Source of the DNA: Marinovum sp048263515 | Lineage (GTDB): Bacteria; Pseudomonadota; Alphaproteobacteria; Rhodobacterales; Rhodobacteraceae | Length of the DNA: 64,000 nt | Direction: 5' to 3' | NCBI RefSeq assembly: GCF_048263515.1 | Contig: NZ_JBLXEC010000006.1 | Span: 140,747 to 204,746, forward strand | In this document: piece by piece, positions 1-9,058 of the stretch | Numbering within the stretch: the first letter of the stretch is position 1 | Layout of the letters: every line of letters starts with the position of its first letter | Notes under the pieces: model-generated | The model's database searches: none | Seen by the model: the letters and a program-made list of their open reading frames with translations, nothing else | Told to the model about the DNA's origin: nothing | Translations under genes and position numbers: made by a program

Positions 1-945
1 CGCACCGAGGTGCGGGAAGAGCAGGCGCGCAGCCTGATCACCTACAACCGTTCGCCCGATCTGCCGTTCGACCGGTCGATCAATCCCTACAGGGGTTGCG
101 AGCATGGTTGCATCTACTGTTTTGCCCGGCCCAGCCATGCCTATCTGGGCCTCTCGCCCGGCCTCGATTTCGAGACCCGGCTGGTGGCGCGGCCCAATGC
201 GCCGGAGGTCTTGCGGCGCGAGCTGCGCGCGCGGGGTTACCGCGTGGCGCCGCTGGCGATCGGCACCAATACCGATCCCTATCAACCGCTTGAGCGCGAT
301 CGCGGCATCATGCGCGCCTGTCTCGAGGTGCTGGCCCAATGCAATCATCCGGTGGCCATCGTCACCAAGGGCACGCTGGTCGAGCGTGACATCGACATCC
401 TGGCGCCGATGGCGGCGAAAGGTCTGGCGCGGGTCGGCCTGTCGGTGACCTCGCTCGATGCCGCGCTGTCGCGCAGGATGGAGCCGCGGGTGCCGGCGCC
501 CAAGCGGCGGCTGGCCACCATCCGACGGCTGAGCGAGGCCGGCATCCCCGTACGGCTCATGGTCTCGCCGGTGGTGCCGGCGCTCACCGATCCCGAGCTT
601 GAGGCCATTCTCGAGGCCGGCGCCGAGGCTGGTGCCGATGCCGCGAGCTGGATCATGCTGCGGCTGCCGCGAGAGGTCTCGCCGCTCTGGCAGGCCTGGC
701 TGGCCGAGCATTACCCCGACCGCGCCGGCCGCATCATGGCGCGGCTGCGAGAGATGCACGGCGGCAAGGATTACGACGCCCGCTGGGGCCACCGGATGCG
801 CGGCGAGGGCGCCTATGCCGAGATCATCGCGGCGCGCTTTCGCCGCAAGGCCCGCGCGCTGGGCCTCGACCGCAAGGTCGCGCCGCTGCGCTGCGATCTC
901 TTTGCCCGCCCGCAACAAGCGGGCGACCAGCTCACGCTGTTCTGA
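1..945 (+). CDS. PA0069-family radical SAM protein, 5' end cut by the window
   Basis: The protein carries the radical SAM cluster motif in the form CEHGCIYC (C-x3-C-x2-C) followed by FARPSHAYLGL, which is typical of the PA0069/Rv2578c family. These proteins are about 350 residues, and the frame stays open through base 1, so the true start most likely lies upstream; the GTG at position 10 is an internal codon. Radical SAM enzymes bind a [4Fe-4S] cluster and cleave S-adenosylmethionine; the substrate of this family is not known to me. The C-terminus ends LFARPQQAGDQLTLF, as in family members. The next gene is convergent (ends 1063). Confidence 0.85.
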   Translation, partial: RTEVREEQARSLITYNRSPDLPFDRSINPYRGCEHGCIYCFARPSHAYLGLSPGLDFETRLVARPNAPEVLRRELRARGYRVAPLAIGTNTDPYQPLERDRGIMRACLEVLAQCNHPVAIVTKGTLVERDIDILAPMAAKGLARVGLSVTSLDAALSRRMEPRVPAPKRRLATIRRLSEAGIPVRLMVSPVVPALTDPELEAILEAGAEAGADAASWIMLRLPREVSPLWQAWLAEHYPDRAGRIMARLREMHGGKDYDARWGHRMRGEGAYAEIIAARFRRKARALGLDRKVAPLRCDLFARPQQAGDQLTLF

Positions 946-1062
946 GCCCGTTGCCGGGAGACCGCTGTTTGCACGGGGAAGGCATGCCATGGGCGTGGCC
1001 GATCCAAGGTTGGTGATGAAAGGGGCCGGGCCGGCCGCCGTTGAGACCTGGCCCGCGCGGGC

Positions 1063-2079
1063 TCAGCCGCGCCGGCGCCGCCGGTTGCGGCTGGGCGCCT
1101 CGACCGCGTTCTCGCCGGAACCGTCGGTGTCGGAGCTGAAGCCGCCGATCTGCTCGACGATCTGTTCCAGCGTCGGACGCGGGCCCTTGGGACGGGTTTC
1201 CAGCGCCTTGCGCATGGCGCGCAGATGGTCGGGCATGGTGCCGCAGCAGCCGCCGATGATCCGGGCGCCGGCGTCGCGGGCCAGAACGGCGTAGTCGCCC
1301 ATCAGCTCGGGCGTGCCGTCATAGTGGATGTGGCCGTCGACGTATTTCGGAATGCCGGCATTGCCCTTGGCGATCAGCGGCAGGTCGGGGCCCTGGGCGG
1401 CAAAGCTCAGGGTGGTGCGCAGCAGGTCGGAAGCTCCGGTGCCGCAGTTGGCGCCAAAGGCCAGCGGCGGGTTCGGCAGGCCCTGGGCCAGCTGCACCAT
1501 GTCCGAGGCGGTGACGCCCATCATCGTGCGGCCGGCGGTGTCAAAGCTCATGGTGCCACACCAGGGCATGCCGGCCAGGGCAAAGGCCTCGGCCGCGGCA
1601 CGGAATTCCTCGGGGGCAGAGATCGTCTCGACCCAGAGCACATCGGCGCCACCCGCCTTGAGCCCCTCGGCCTGCTCGTGGAACATCTCGACCGCCTCGG
1701 CATGGCTGAGCGTGCCGACGGGCTCCATGATGTCACCGGTCGGGCCGACGGAGCCCGCGACGATGACCGGACGGCCAGCGGCATCTGCCACCTCGCGGCC
1801 CAGTTCGGCGGCGATGCGGTTCAGCTCGGTCACCCGGTCCTGGGCGTTGTGCAGTTTCAGCCGCGAGGCATTGCCGCCGAAGCTGTTGGTCAGGAAGATG
1901 TCCGAACCGGCCTCGACCGCGCCGCGATAGAGCGCGCGGATTTTCTCGGGCTCGTCGACGTTCCAGAGCTCGGGCGCGTCGCCGGACATCAGGCCCATGT
2001 TGAACAGGTTGGTCCCGGTCGCGCCGTCGGCGAGAAGCCAGTCGCGGTCCTGCAGAAGCTTGCTCAGCGCGTCGGTCAT
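1063..2079 (-). CDS. bmt: Betaine--homocysteine S-methyltransferase (Bmt)
   Basis: 338 residues, one homocysteine S-methyltransferase barrel. It starts DGATGTNLFNMGL and has the zinc-binding cysteines in GANCGTGASD and GGCCGTMPDHL. It should transfer a methyl group from glycine betaine to homocysteine to make methionine, a route that is common in Rhodobacteraceae living on betaine or DMSP-type osmolytes. I chose the ATG at 2079 because AGGAAG lies a few bases upstream; an in-frame ATG/other start further out at 2121 would add a non-homologous tail. The C-terminus has a short Arg-rich tail (NRRRRRG). No methionine-cycle neighbour is present here. Confidence 0.9.
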   Translation of the reverse strand: MTDALSKLLQDRDWLLADGATGTNLFNMGLMSGDAPELWNVDEPEKIRALYRGAVEAGSDIFLTNSFGGNASRLKLHNAQDRVTELNRIAAELGREVADAAGRPVIVAGSVGPTGDIMEPVGTLSHAEAVEMFHEQAEGLKAGGADVLWVETISAPEEFRAAAEAFALAGMPWCGTMSFDTAGRTMMGVTASDMVQLAQGLPNPPLAFGANCGTGASDLLRTTLSFAAQGPDLPLIAKGNAGIPKYVDGHIHYDGTPELMGDYAVLARDAGARIIGGCCGTMPDHLRAMRKALETRPKGPRPTLEQIVEQIGGFSSDTDGSGENAVEAPSRNRRRRRG

Positions 2080-2118
2080 GGGGAGGGCCTTCCTGTTTTT
2101 ATGTCTCGGGGCAGATGC

Positions 2119-2135
2119 CACAGTGCGCGACTGTG
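2119..2135. promoter_or_regulatory. Inverted repeat in the bmt leader
   Basis: CACAGT-gcgcg-ACTGTG, two perfect 6-bp arms, lies 40-56 bases upstream of the bmt start. A second, looser dyad (CATAA...TTATG, 2144-2165) follows upstream. It could be an operator or a leader hairpin. I looked for the SAM-II riboswitch common in this position in alphaproteobacteria and did not find its conserved pieces. Confidence 0.3.
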
Positions 2136-2347
2136 CGCAAATTCATAATGTGCATGATCTTTATGAGCCCGGTGCGGGGCAGGGCGCGGCCCTGGTCCGG
2201 TTCATTCCCGCCGGAAGGCATGGCAGGACGGCACCCTTTCCCCAGCCGGGACCGGCGGTGAGGGACAACGGGCTGCGGGCTGCTTGACACCTGCAAGGCC
2301 AGCGATACTTCGCCGCAGGTCGTCAAGCAGGTCGTCAAGACGGGGGG

Positions 2348-2375
2348 CAAGTGGCCCTGCAGGCAGGGCCACTTG
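2348..2375 (-). terminator. Strong hairpin downstream of the zeta-subunit gene
   Basis: CAAGTGGCCCTGC / GCAGGGCCACTTG are perfect 13-base arms around a 2-base centre. It sits 25-50 bases past the stop of the gene at 2400-2717. No T tract follows on either strand, so it is a probable transcript-end hairpin rather than a textbook intrinsic terminator. The rest of 2080-2399 holds no recognisable gene. Confidence 0.5.
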
Positions 2376-2399
2376 TATCACTCTCTCAACGTCAGTGTC

Positions 2400-2717
2400 T
2401 CAGCGGACTTCCTTGACGATCTGGCCTTTGGCCTCGATCAGCATCTCGGCCATCTTGGCGCGGATCTCGGCCTCGTCGGCCTTGCCCTTGAGGTCGGCGG
2501 CAACCTTGCGCACCACGTCCTCGTGGCCGATCTCTTCGAAATCGGCCTTGACCACCTCGAGCGCATAGGCATTGGCCTCGTCGCCGGTCTTGCCCAGAAG
2601 CCCCGCCGCCCAGAGACCGACCAGCTTGTTGCGGCGGGCCTCGGCCTTGAAGTTCATTTCCTCGTCATGGGCAAACTTGGCCTCGAAGGCGTGTTCGCGG
2701 TCGTCGAATGTGGTCAT
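2400..2717 (-). CDS. ATP synthase inhibitor zeta subunit (DUF1476)
   Basis: 105 residues, all helical in appearance, beginning MTTFDDREHAFEAKFAHDEE and continuing AARRNKLVGLWAAGLLGKTG-like, almost line for line the Paracoccus denitrificans F1Fo-ATPase zeta subunit. In Paracoccus that protein inserts its N-terminal helix into F1 and blocks ATP hydrolysis; the same role is expected here. No atp genes are adjacent, which is normal for this gene in Rhodobacteraceae. It is divergent from purC; the intergenic gap of about 160 bases must hold both promoters. Confidence 0.9.
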   Translation of the reverse strand: MTTFDDREHAFEAKFAHDEEMNFKAEARRNKLVGLWAAGLLGKTGDEANAYALEVVKADFEEIGHEDVVRKVAADLKGKADEAEIRAKMAEMLIEAKGQIVKEVR

Positions 2718-2878
2718 GGCGTGTCCTCTGGTGCCGAATTCTTCTTACCAGATATGCAGTCACACGGCCCGCGCCGCAAGAGCGGAGGTCCGCTTGCGAC
2801 AAAGCATAGCATGGCGTAAGAGGGCGCACGCGCGGCGGGACTCGGCCCTGAGCCGCGCAAGACATGAAAGGCTGCGAG

Positions 2879-3640
2879 ATGGCGCGTCGCAAGAAGATTT
2901 ACGAAGGCAAGGCCAAGATTCTATACGAAGGCCCGGAACCCGGCACCCTGGTGCAATACTTCAAGGATGACGCCACCGCCTTCAACGCGCAGAAGAAGGA
3001 CGTGGTCGACGGCAAGGGCGTTCTCAACAACCGCCTGAGCGAATTCTTCATGACCGGTCTCAACGAGATCGGCGTGCCGACCCATTTCATCAAGCGCCTC
3101 AACATGCGCGAACAGCTGGTCAAGGCCTGCGAGATCGTGCCGCTCGAGGTGATCGTGCGCAACTTTGCCGCCGGATCGATGAGCCAGCGCCTGGGCATCG
3201 AGGAAGGCACGCGGCTGCCGCGCCCAATCGTGGAATATTGCTACAAGGACGACAAGCTGGGCGATCCGCTGGTCACCGAAGAGCATATCGCCGCCTTCGG
3301 CTGGGCCAGCCCGCAGGACATGGACGACATCCTCAGCCTGGCGCTGCGGGTCAACGATTACCTGTCCGGCCTGATGTATGGCGTCGGCATCAAGCTGGTC
3401 GACTTCAAGATCGAGATCGGCCGGGTCTATGACGGTGACTTCCAGCGCCTGATCGTCGCCGACGAGATCAGCCCCGACAGCTGCCGGCTGTGGGATATCG
3501 AGACCGGCAAGAAGCTCGACAAGGATGTCTTCCGCCGCGATCTCGGCAACCTGACCGACGCCTATACCGAGGTGGCGACCCGTCTGGGCGTCATGCCGCG
3601 CAAGGCGACCCCGATGGAAAAGCCCAAGCTTATCAACTGA
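2879..3640 (+). CDS. purC: Phosphoribosylaminoimidazole-succinocarboxamide synthase
   Basis: 253 residues, full length for SAICAR synthetase: ATP-dependent joining of aspartate to CAIR in purine synthesis. The N-terminal KKIYEGKAKILYEG and the central EVIVRNFAAGSMSQRLG and VDFKIEIGR motifs are the family signatures. The ATG at 2879 is preceded by GAAAGG at good spacing; an upstream in-frame ATG at 2864 lacks a site. It opens a purC-purS-purQ operon, the usual alphaproteobacterial order for this part of the pathway. Confidence 0.97.
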   Translation: MARRKKIYEGKAKILYEGPEPGTLVQYFKDDATAFNAQKKDVVDGKGVLNNRLSEFFMTGLNEIGVPTHFIKRLNMREQLVKACEIVPLEVIVRNFAAGSMSQRLGIEEGTRLPRPIVEYCYKDDKLGDPLVTEEHIAAFGWASPQDMDDILSLALRVNDYLSGLMYGVGIKLVDFKIEIGRVYDGDFQRLIVADEISPDSCRLWDIETGKKLDKDVFRRDLGNLTDAYTEVATRLGVMPRKATPMEKPKLIN

Positions 3641-3734
3641 ATGCGCCCCTGTCTTGCGGCGGATGGCGTATTTGAAAAGAGAAGAAGACCCTTGGGGTGA
3701 CAATAGTCCCGGGGCGCGACAAGGACGAAGTGGC

Positions 3735-3965
3735 ATGAAAGCACGTGTGCATGTGATGTTGAAAACCGGTGTGCTCGACCCCCAGGGCGAGGCCGTGCGC
3801 CATGCGCTTGGCGCGCTGGGGTTCGACGGCGTCGAGGGCGTGCGCCAGGGCAAGGTGATCGACCTCGATCTGGCCGAAGGCACCACCGAGGCGCAGGTCG
3901 CCGAGATGTGCGAGAAGCTGCTCGCCAACACGGTGATCGAAAGCTACCAGATCGAGATGCAGTGA
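3735..3965 (+). CDS. purS: Phosphoribosylformylglycinamidine synthase subunit PurS
   Basis: 76 residues, the small dimeric subunit that bridges PurQ and PurL in the three-part FGAM synthase. It begins MKARVHVMLKTGVLDPQGEA and ends with the usual LLANTVIESYQIEM strand. The start at 3735 is fixed by family alignment; the frame is open further upstream but that part has no family match. It lies 94 bases after purC and 45 bases before purQ; purL is not in the window. Confidence 0.95.
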   Translation: MKARVHVMLKTGVLDPQGEAVRHALGALGFDGVEGVRQGKVIDLDLAEGTTEAQVAEMCEKLLANTVIESYQIEMQ

Positions 3966-4010
3966 GTGGCGTGAGCCATTGAAAGCGCAGAGTTTTTCAG
4001 GAGAGTTCAC

Positions 4011-4685
4011 ATGAAAGCCGCAGTCCTCGTCTTTCCGGGTTCGAATTGCGACCGCGACATGGCCAAGGCCTTCGAGGCGGTGGGCTTTGACGTCTCGATG
4101 GTCTGGCACAAGGATCACGCGCTGCCAGAGGGCGTCGACATCGTCGGCGTGCCGGGCGGGTTTTCCTATGGCGACTACCTGCGTTGCGGCGCGATTGCCG
4201 CCAATTCGCCGATCTGCCGCGAGCTGAAGGCCCATGCCGAGGCCGGCGGCTATGTCTTCGGCGTCTGCAACGGTTTCCAGGTGCTGGCCGAGACCAGGCT
4301 GCTGCCGGGCGCTCTGCTGCGCAACGCCGGGCTGAAATACATCTGCCGCACGGTGCCGCTGATCGTCGGAACCGAGGACAGTGTCTTTACGCAAGGCTAT
4401 GAAAAGGGTCAGGAAATCCAGGTCCCCATCGCCCACCACGACGGCAACTATTATGCCGATGCGGCCACGCTCGACCGGCTCGAGGGCGAGGATCGCGTGG
4501 CGTTCCGCTATGGCGACGCGCCCAATGGCTCGGCCCGTGACATTGCCGGCATCCTGTCGGAAAACCGCCGCGTGCTGGGCATGATGCCGCACCCCGAGCG
4601 GGCGGCGGAAGAGGCGCATGGCAACACCGACGGCAAGCCGGTGTTCGACGCGCTGGCCGCTGCGCTGGCCCGGGTGGTCGCCTGA
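4011..4685 (+). CDS. purQ: Phosphoribosylformylglycinamidine synthase subunit PurQ
   Basis: 224 residues, a class I glutamine amidotransferase that supplies ammonia to PurL in the fourth step of purine synthesis. The nucleophile is Cys86 in FGVCNGFQVL, and the His/Glu of the triad are H194 and E196 in MMPHPERAAE. The N-terminal VFPGSNCDRDMAKAF and GGFSYGDYLR motifs are typical of PurQ. Good ribosome site (AGGAGAG) ahead of the ATG. Third gene of purCSQ. Confidence 0.97.
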   Translation: MKAAVLVFPGSNCDRDMAKAFEAVGFDVSMVWHKDHALPEGVDIVGVPGGFSYGDYLRCGAIAANSPICRELKAHAEAGGYVFGVCNGFQVLAETRLLPGALLRNAGLKYICRTVPLIVGTEDSVFTQGYEKGQEIQVPIAHHDGNYYADAATLDRLEGEDRVAFRYGDAPNGSARDIAGILSENRRVLGMMPHPERAAEEAHGNTDGKPVFDALAAALARVVA

Positions 4686-4737
4686 GATCGCGGCTCTGTT
4701 GCTTGAGCAGGCGCCGGCGGCGGCGTAGAGTCACGCA

Positions 4738-6522
4738 ATGAAACCGCAAAGCCGCAGAAACACCCGTCCGGGCGAAAGCCTGTTGCGTCGCAGCGGCCCG
4801 CTGTCCTGGCGGGTGCGGCTGGCGCTGTTCTCGCTGTTGCTGATGGCGGTGACGACGGTCTGGTTCACCAACCGGCTGCTCACCGACCGTTTTACCGAGA
4901 CCACGCGCAACCGCGCCGAGCTGCGGCTGGCGCTCTATTCCGGCAACGTGCTGTCGGAACTGCGCCGCAATTCCATCGTGCCGCAGCTGCTGGCGCGCGA
5001 CCCGGCGCTGATCGGGGCGCTGAACTCGGCCGATTATTCGCAATCCACCCAGCGGCTTATCTCTTTCGTCGACGAGATCGGCGCGGCCTCTCTGATCCTG
5101 CTCGACAGCGGCGGACGGGCTGTGGCGGCGACCGACCGCAACATCTTGGGATCGACCCATCGGCAGGAATCCTATTTCATCGGCGCGCTGCGGTCGAACT
5201 CCACCGTATTCTCGACCCTCCCGCGTGAGGCTGGCGGCTTTCGCTTTGCCTACAGCCGGCGGATCGAGAGCAATGGCGAGCTGGTCGGCGTGATCGTCGT
5301 CGAGGTCGACCTGCAGAAGTTCGAACGCGCCTGGGTGGGGATCGCCGACGCGGTGCTGGTGAGCGACAGCGAAGGCGTTATCATCCTGGCGACCGAGCCG
5401 CGCTGGCGCGGGCTCAAGGAGGTCGACGCGCTGCGCCGCGAACCCGCCGACAGCGCCATCGAACGCGCCATCCGCGCCACATCGGACTGGACCCATGTGC
5501 CCGCCGATGCCTATCTCAAGGGCGAGGCGGTGATGCGGATGGAGGCGCGGATCGCCTTTCGCGGCTGGCGCATCGTCAGCTTCACGCCCTATGCCTCGGT
5601 ACGCGAAAAGGTCAACGCGGTGCTGGCGCTCGAGATCATGGGCTTTGCCATGCTCTTTGCGCTGGCCTTCTACTTCCTCAGCCGCAAGACCGCGCTGCGG
5701 ATGGCGCTGTTCCAACGTGAATCGGCCGAGCTGCGGGCGCTCAACACCCGCCTGCAACGCGAGATCGCCGAGCGGGAGCGGGTGCAGGAAACCCTTGCCG
5801 TGGCCGAACAGACCCTGGCGCAAAGCTCCAAGCTGGCGGCGCTTGGCGAGATGTCGGCAGCGGTGAGCCACGAGTTGAACCAGCCGCTGGCGGCGATGAA
5901 GACCTACCTCGCCGGCGCGCGCCTGCTGATCAACCGCAACCGGCCCGACGAGGCGCTGGCGTCCTTTGCCCGCGTCGACGACCTGCTCGACCGGATGGGC
6001 GCGATCACCCGCCAGCTCAAGAGCTATGCCCGCAAGGGCGGCGAGATGCTCAGCCCCGTCGACATGGGCGATTCACTCTCATCGGCGCTGGCAATGATGG
6101 AGCCTCAGCTCAAGCAGCGCCACGTCAACCTGACCCGCGTCCTGCCGCCGCAGCCGGTGCGGGTGATGGCCGATCGCGTCCGTGTCGAACAGGTGATGGT
6201 GAATTTGTTGCGAAACGCATTAGATGCCACCAAGGGTCTGCGCGACCCGCAGATCGAAGTCATCCTGTCAGGCGGCGAAACCGCCACCCTGACGGTGCGC
6301 GACAATGGCCACGGGATCGAGGATCTCGATGCGCTGTTCGAGCCGTTCTACACCACCAAGCAGCCTGGCGAAGGCGTTGGGCTTGGGCTGGCGATCTCCT
6401 CGGGGATCGTGAGCGACCTGGGGGGGCGGCTCATCGCGCGCAATGGCGAAGACAGCGGCGCTGTGTTCGAGATGCAGTTGCCGATCCTGAACGAGACCGC
6501 GGACCATCAGGCCGCGGAGTAA
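4738..6522 (+). CDS. dctB: DctB-type sensor histidine kinase
   Basis: 594 residues. A first membrane helix at about 25-45, a long periplasmic PAS-like (PDC/Cache) sensor, a second helix near 295-315, a coiled coil (about 325-365), then the HisKA dimerisation domain with H378 in SHELNQPLAAMKTY, and an ATPase domain with NLLRNALDA, DNGHGI and GVGLGLAISSGI boxes. This is the layout of DctB, which senses C4-dicarboxylates in rhizobia. It is followed after 25 bases by its dctD-like partner. No dctA or TRAP gene is adjacent; the TRAP genes lie 31 kb away, so the true ligand and targets are open. Confidence 0.88.
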   Translation: MKPQSRRNTRPGESLLRRSGPLSWRVRLALFSLLLMAVTTVWFTNRLLTDRFTETTRNRAELRLALYSGNVLSELRRNSIVPQLLARDPALIGALNSADYSQSTQRLISFVDEIGAASLILLDSGGRAVAATDRNILGSTHRQESYFIGALRSNSTVFSTLPREAGGFRFAYSRRIESNGELVGVIVVEVDLQKFERAWVGIADAVLVSDSEGVIILATEPRWRGLKEVDALRREPADSAIERAIRATSDWTHVPADAYLKGEAVMRMEARIAFRGWRIVSFTPYASVREKVNAVLALEIMGFAMLFALAFYFLSRKTALRMALFQRESAELRALNTRLQREIAERERVQETLAVAEQTLAQSSKLAALGEMSAAVSHELNQPLAAMKTYLAGARLLINRNRPDEALASFARVDDLLDRMGAITRQLKSYARKGGEMLSPVDMGDSLSSALAMMEPQLKQRHVNLTRVLPPQPVRVMADRVRVEQVMVNLLRNALDATKGLRDPQIEVILSGGETATLTVRDNGHGIEDLDALFEPFYTTKQPGEGVGLGLAISSGIVSDLGGRLIARNGEDSGAVFEMQLPILNETADHQAAE

Positions 6523-6547
6523 CAGATAAAGATAAGGGCGTAAGACT

Positions 6548-7885
6548 ATGGCCAAGCTCATGAAAATCGCGATTGTCGATGATGAACAGGACATGCGCCA
6601 GTCGATCGGCCAATGGCTGGCACTTTCAGGCTACGACACCGAGACCTTTGCCAGCGCCGAAGAGGCACTCAAGGCGCTGACGCCGGATTATCCCGGCATC
6701 GTGATCAGCGACATCCGCATGCCCGGCATGGACGGAATGCAGTTCCTGAAGCGGCTGATGTCGACCGACAGCGCGCTGCCGGTGATCATGATCACCGGTC
6801 ACGGTGATGTGCCGATGGCGGTCGAGGCAATGCGGCTCGGAGCCTTCGACTTTCTCGAAAAACCGTTCCAGCCCGACCAGATGAGCCAGCTGGCGAAAAA
6901 GGCGGTGAATGCCCGGCGGTTGACGCTGGATAACCGGCAGCTGCGGCGTGAGCTCTCCGACGGCGGCCAGCTGATGAAGAAGCTGATCGGCGCCAGCCCG
7001 GTGATGGAGCGCCTGCGCGAGGATATCCTCGATCTCGGCCAGGCCGACGGCCATGTGCTGATCGACGGCGAGACCGGCACCGGCAAGACGCTGGTGGCGC
7101 ACGCGCTGCACGCCGTGGGCAGCCGCGCCGGAAAGAAGTTCGTGCTGGTGAGCTGTGCCGCCTATGAAGACGAGGCGCTGGCACAACGGCTCTTCGGCCC
7201 GGTCCAGCCTGACGAGGCGCGCCTTCCTGCGATCGAAGAGGCCCGCGGCGGCACCCTGGTGCTCGAGGATATCGAGTCGCTGTCAGAGGCCAATCAGGCG
7301 CGTCTGCTGAACGCGATCAACGAACAGGGCACCCCGGCGGAAACCCGCATCGTGGCGATCTGCAACATGCAGGAACAGGACCGCACGCCCGAGGACGCGA
7401 TCAAGCCGAACCTCTTCTACCGCCTGGCCGCGCTGCGCATCACCGTACCGCCGCTGCGCCAGCGTGGCGAGGACATCCTGACGCTGTTCACCCGGCTGTC
7501 AGAGCAATTCGCCGATGAATACGGCTGCGAGACGCCAGAGGTTTCGGCGCAGGAGGCCGCGCAGCTGCTGCAGGCGCCCTGGCCGGGCAACGTGCGGCAG
7601 CTGATCAACATGGCCGAACGCGCGGTGCTGCAATCGCGCCGCGGCTCTGGCACCATCGCCTCGCTCCTGATGAACGACCACGAGGAAATGCAGCCAGTGA
7701 TGACCACCGAGGGCAAGCCGCTCAAGGAATATGTCGAGGCTTTTGAGCGGATGCTGATCGACAACACCATGCGCCGCCACAAGGGCTCGATTTCCAGCGT
7801 GATGGACGAGCTCTGCCTGCCACGCCGGACGTTGAACGAGAAAATGGCGAAATACGGTCTGCAGCGGTCGGATTACCTCGGCTGA
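6548..7885 (+). CDS. dctD: DctD-type response regulator with an atypical sigma-54 activator core
   Basis: 445 residues: receiver domain with phospho-acceptor D55 (VISDIRMPGMDG), AAA+ domain with Walker A GETGTGKT (about 174-181), and a C-terminal Fis-type helix-turn-helix (SISSVMDELCLPRRTLNEKM). The GAFTGA loop that touches sigma-54 is absent: after LFG the chain runs PVQPDEARLPAIEEARGG. Walker B reads GGTLVLEDIE, with the usual Asp-Glu order reversed. The arginine-finger region NLFYRLAAL is kept. It therefore probably does not open sigma-54 promoters and may act through ordinary RNA polymerase, as has been described for Rhodobacter NtrC, which also lacks GAFTGA. Confidence 0.87.
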   Translation: MAKLMKIAIVDDEQDMRQSIGQWLALSGYDTETFASAEEALKALTPDYPGIVISDIRMPGMDGMQFLKRLMSTDSALPVIMITGHGDVPMAVEAMRLGAFDFLEKPFQPDQMSQLAKKAVNARRLTLDNRQLRRELSDGGQLMKKLIGASPVMERLREDILDLGQADGHVLIDGETGTGKTLVAHALHAVGSRAGKKFVLVSCAAYEDEALAQRLFGPVQPDEARLPAIEEARGGTLVLEDIESLSEANQARLLNAINEQGTPAETRIVAICNMQEQDRTPEDAIKPNLFYRLAALRITVPPLRQRGEDILTLFTRLSEQFADEYGCETPEVSAQEAAQLLQAPWPGNVRQLINMAERAVLQSRRGSGTIASLLMNDHEEMQPVMTTEGKPLKEYVEAFERMLIDNTMRRHKGSISSVMDELCLPRRTLNEKMAKYGLQRSDYLG

Positions 7886-7936
7886 CCGGGCCGTGACTGT
7901 GGTCTGGCTCGGGTGACAGGACGACCGGGGACAAAG

Positions 7937-9058
7937 ATGCGGATCAGATTTGATCAGGGGCCCACTGGGGCCGCGGCGGAGTTCGCCCGGCCGCTGCGCC
8001 GGATCGAGGCCTGGGCGCCTGCCGAGGTGCCCGGGGCGCTCGAGGCGCTGTCAGAGGCACAGTCCGAGGGCCTCTGGCTCGCCGGCTTTGCCAGCTACGA
8101 GCTGGGCTATGCGCTGGAGCCACGGCTCGCAGCGCTGATGCCGGGTGGCCGCCGCGTGCCGCTCCTGTCCTTCGGCTGTTTCACCGCACCTGTCGCCGCG
8201 CGGCCCCTGCAGGAGGGGCCCGTCAGCCTCTCGCCGTTGCGCCCCGACTGGGACGCCGCGCGGTATGCCCAGGCGTTCCAAAGGGTCCACCGCTGGATCG
8301 GCGCCGGCGACATCTACCAGGCCAACCTGACCTTCCCGCTGCGCGCCAGCCTGCAAGGCAGCCCGGAGGCGCTCTATGCCGCGCTCAGCGCCCGCCAGCC
8401 GGTGGCCCATGGCGCGCTGATCCTCGATCCCGGGCGGCCTTCGGTGCTGTCACGCTCGCCGGAGCTGTTCTTTCGCCGCGATGCCGCCGGCCGTATCATC
8501 ACCCGTCCGATGAAGGGCACCGCGCCGCGTGGCACGACACCGGAGCGGGATCGCGCCCTGCGCGCGGCCCTCACGCAGGACGAAAAGATCCTCGCCGAAA
8601 ACCTGATGATCGTTGATCTTTTGCGCAACGACCTCTCGCGTCTGGCCGAGCCCGGATCGGTCAAGGTGCCCGATCTCTTCGAGGTCGAGACCTACGAGAC
8701 CCTGCATCAGGTGGTCAGCCAGATCGAGGCGCAACTGCGCCCAGAGGTGACACTTGCGGATATCTTTCGCGCGCTCTTTCCCTGCGGTTCGATCACCGGC
8801 GCACCGAAAATCCGCGCGATGGAGATCATTCACGCGCTGGAGCAGCGCCCCCGCGACGTCTATTGCGGCGCCATCGGCTGGGCCGCGCCGGACGGGCGGG
8901 CGGACTTCAACGTCGCCATCCGCACGCTGCTGGTCGACCGGAGCCAAGCCGTGCTCAACGTCGGCGGTGGCCTCGTCTGGGACAGCCGCGCCGAGCTGGA
9001 ATACGAGGAGGCCCTGTGGAAAAGCCGTTTCGCCCTGCACCTGCCGGAACCCGTCTGA
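7937..9058 (+). CDS. pabB: Aminodeoxychorismate synthase component I
   Basis: 373 residues, shorter than many PabB proteins because the N-terminal part is compact. The chorismate-binding domain is complete: GDIYQANLTFPL, SRSPELFFRR, TRPMKGTAPRG, EKNL-like ENLMIVDLLRNDLSR, and the closing CGSITGAPKIRAMEII box. It makes 4-amino-4-deoxychorismate for folate. The ATG at 7937 has only a weak GGGG site. Its 3' end overlaps the next gene by 43 bases, pointing to translational coupling. Confidence 0.93.
   Translation: MRIRFDQGPTGAAAEFARPLRRIEAWAPAEVPGALEALSEAQSEGLWLAGFASYELGYALEPRLAALMPGGRRVPLLSFGCFTAPVAARPLQEGPVSLSPLRPDWDAARYAQAFQRVHRWIGAGDIYQANLTFPLRASLQGSPEALYAALSARQPVAHGALILDPGRPSVLSRSPELFFRRDAAGRIITRPMKGTAPRGTTPERDRALRAALTQDEKILAENLMIVDLLRNDLSRLAEPGSVKVPDLFEVETYETLHQVVSQIEAQLRPEVTLADIFRALFPCGSITGAPKIRAMEIIHALEQRPRDVYCGAIGWAAPDGRADFNVAIRTLLVDRSQAVLNVGGGLVWDSRAELEYEEALWKSRFALHLPEPV

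Noticed and set aside
1225..2148. 307-codon frame on the plus strand opposite bmt
   Set aside because: Shadow of bmt: low-complexity Gly/Ala/Arg/His composition and no start signal.
2080..2347. SAM-II riboswitch upstream of bmt
   Set aside because: Looked for because such elements precede methionine genes in alphaproteobacteria; the conserved pseudoknot pieces were not found.
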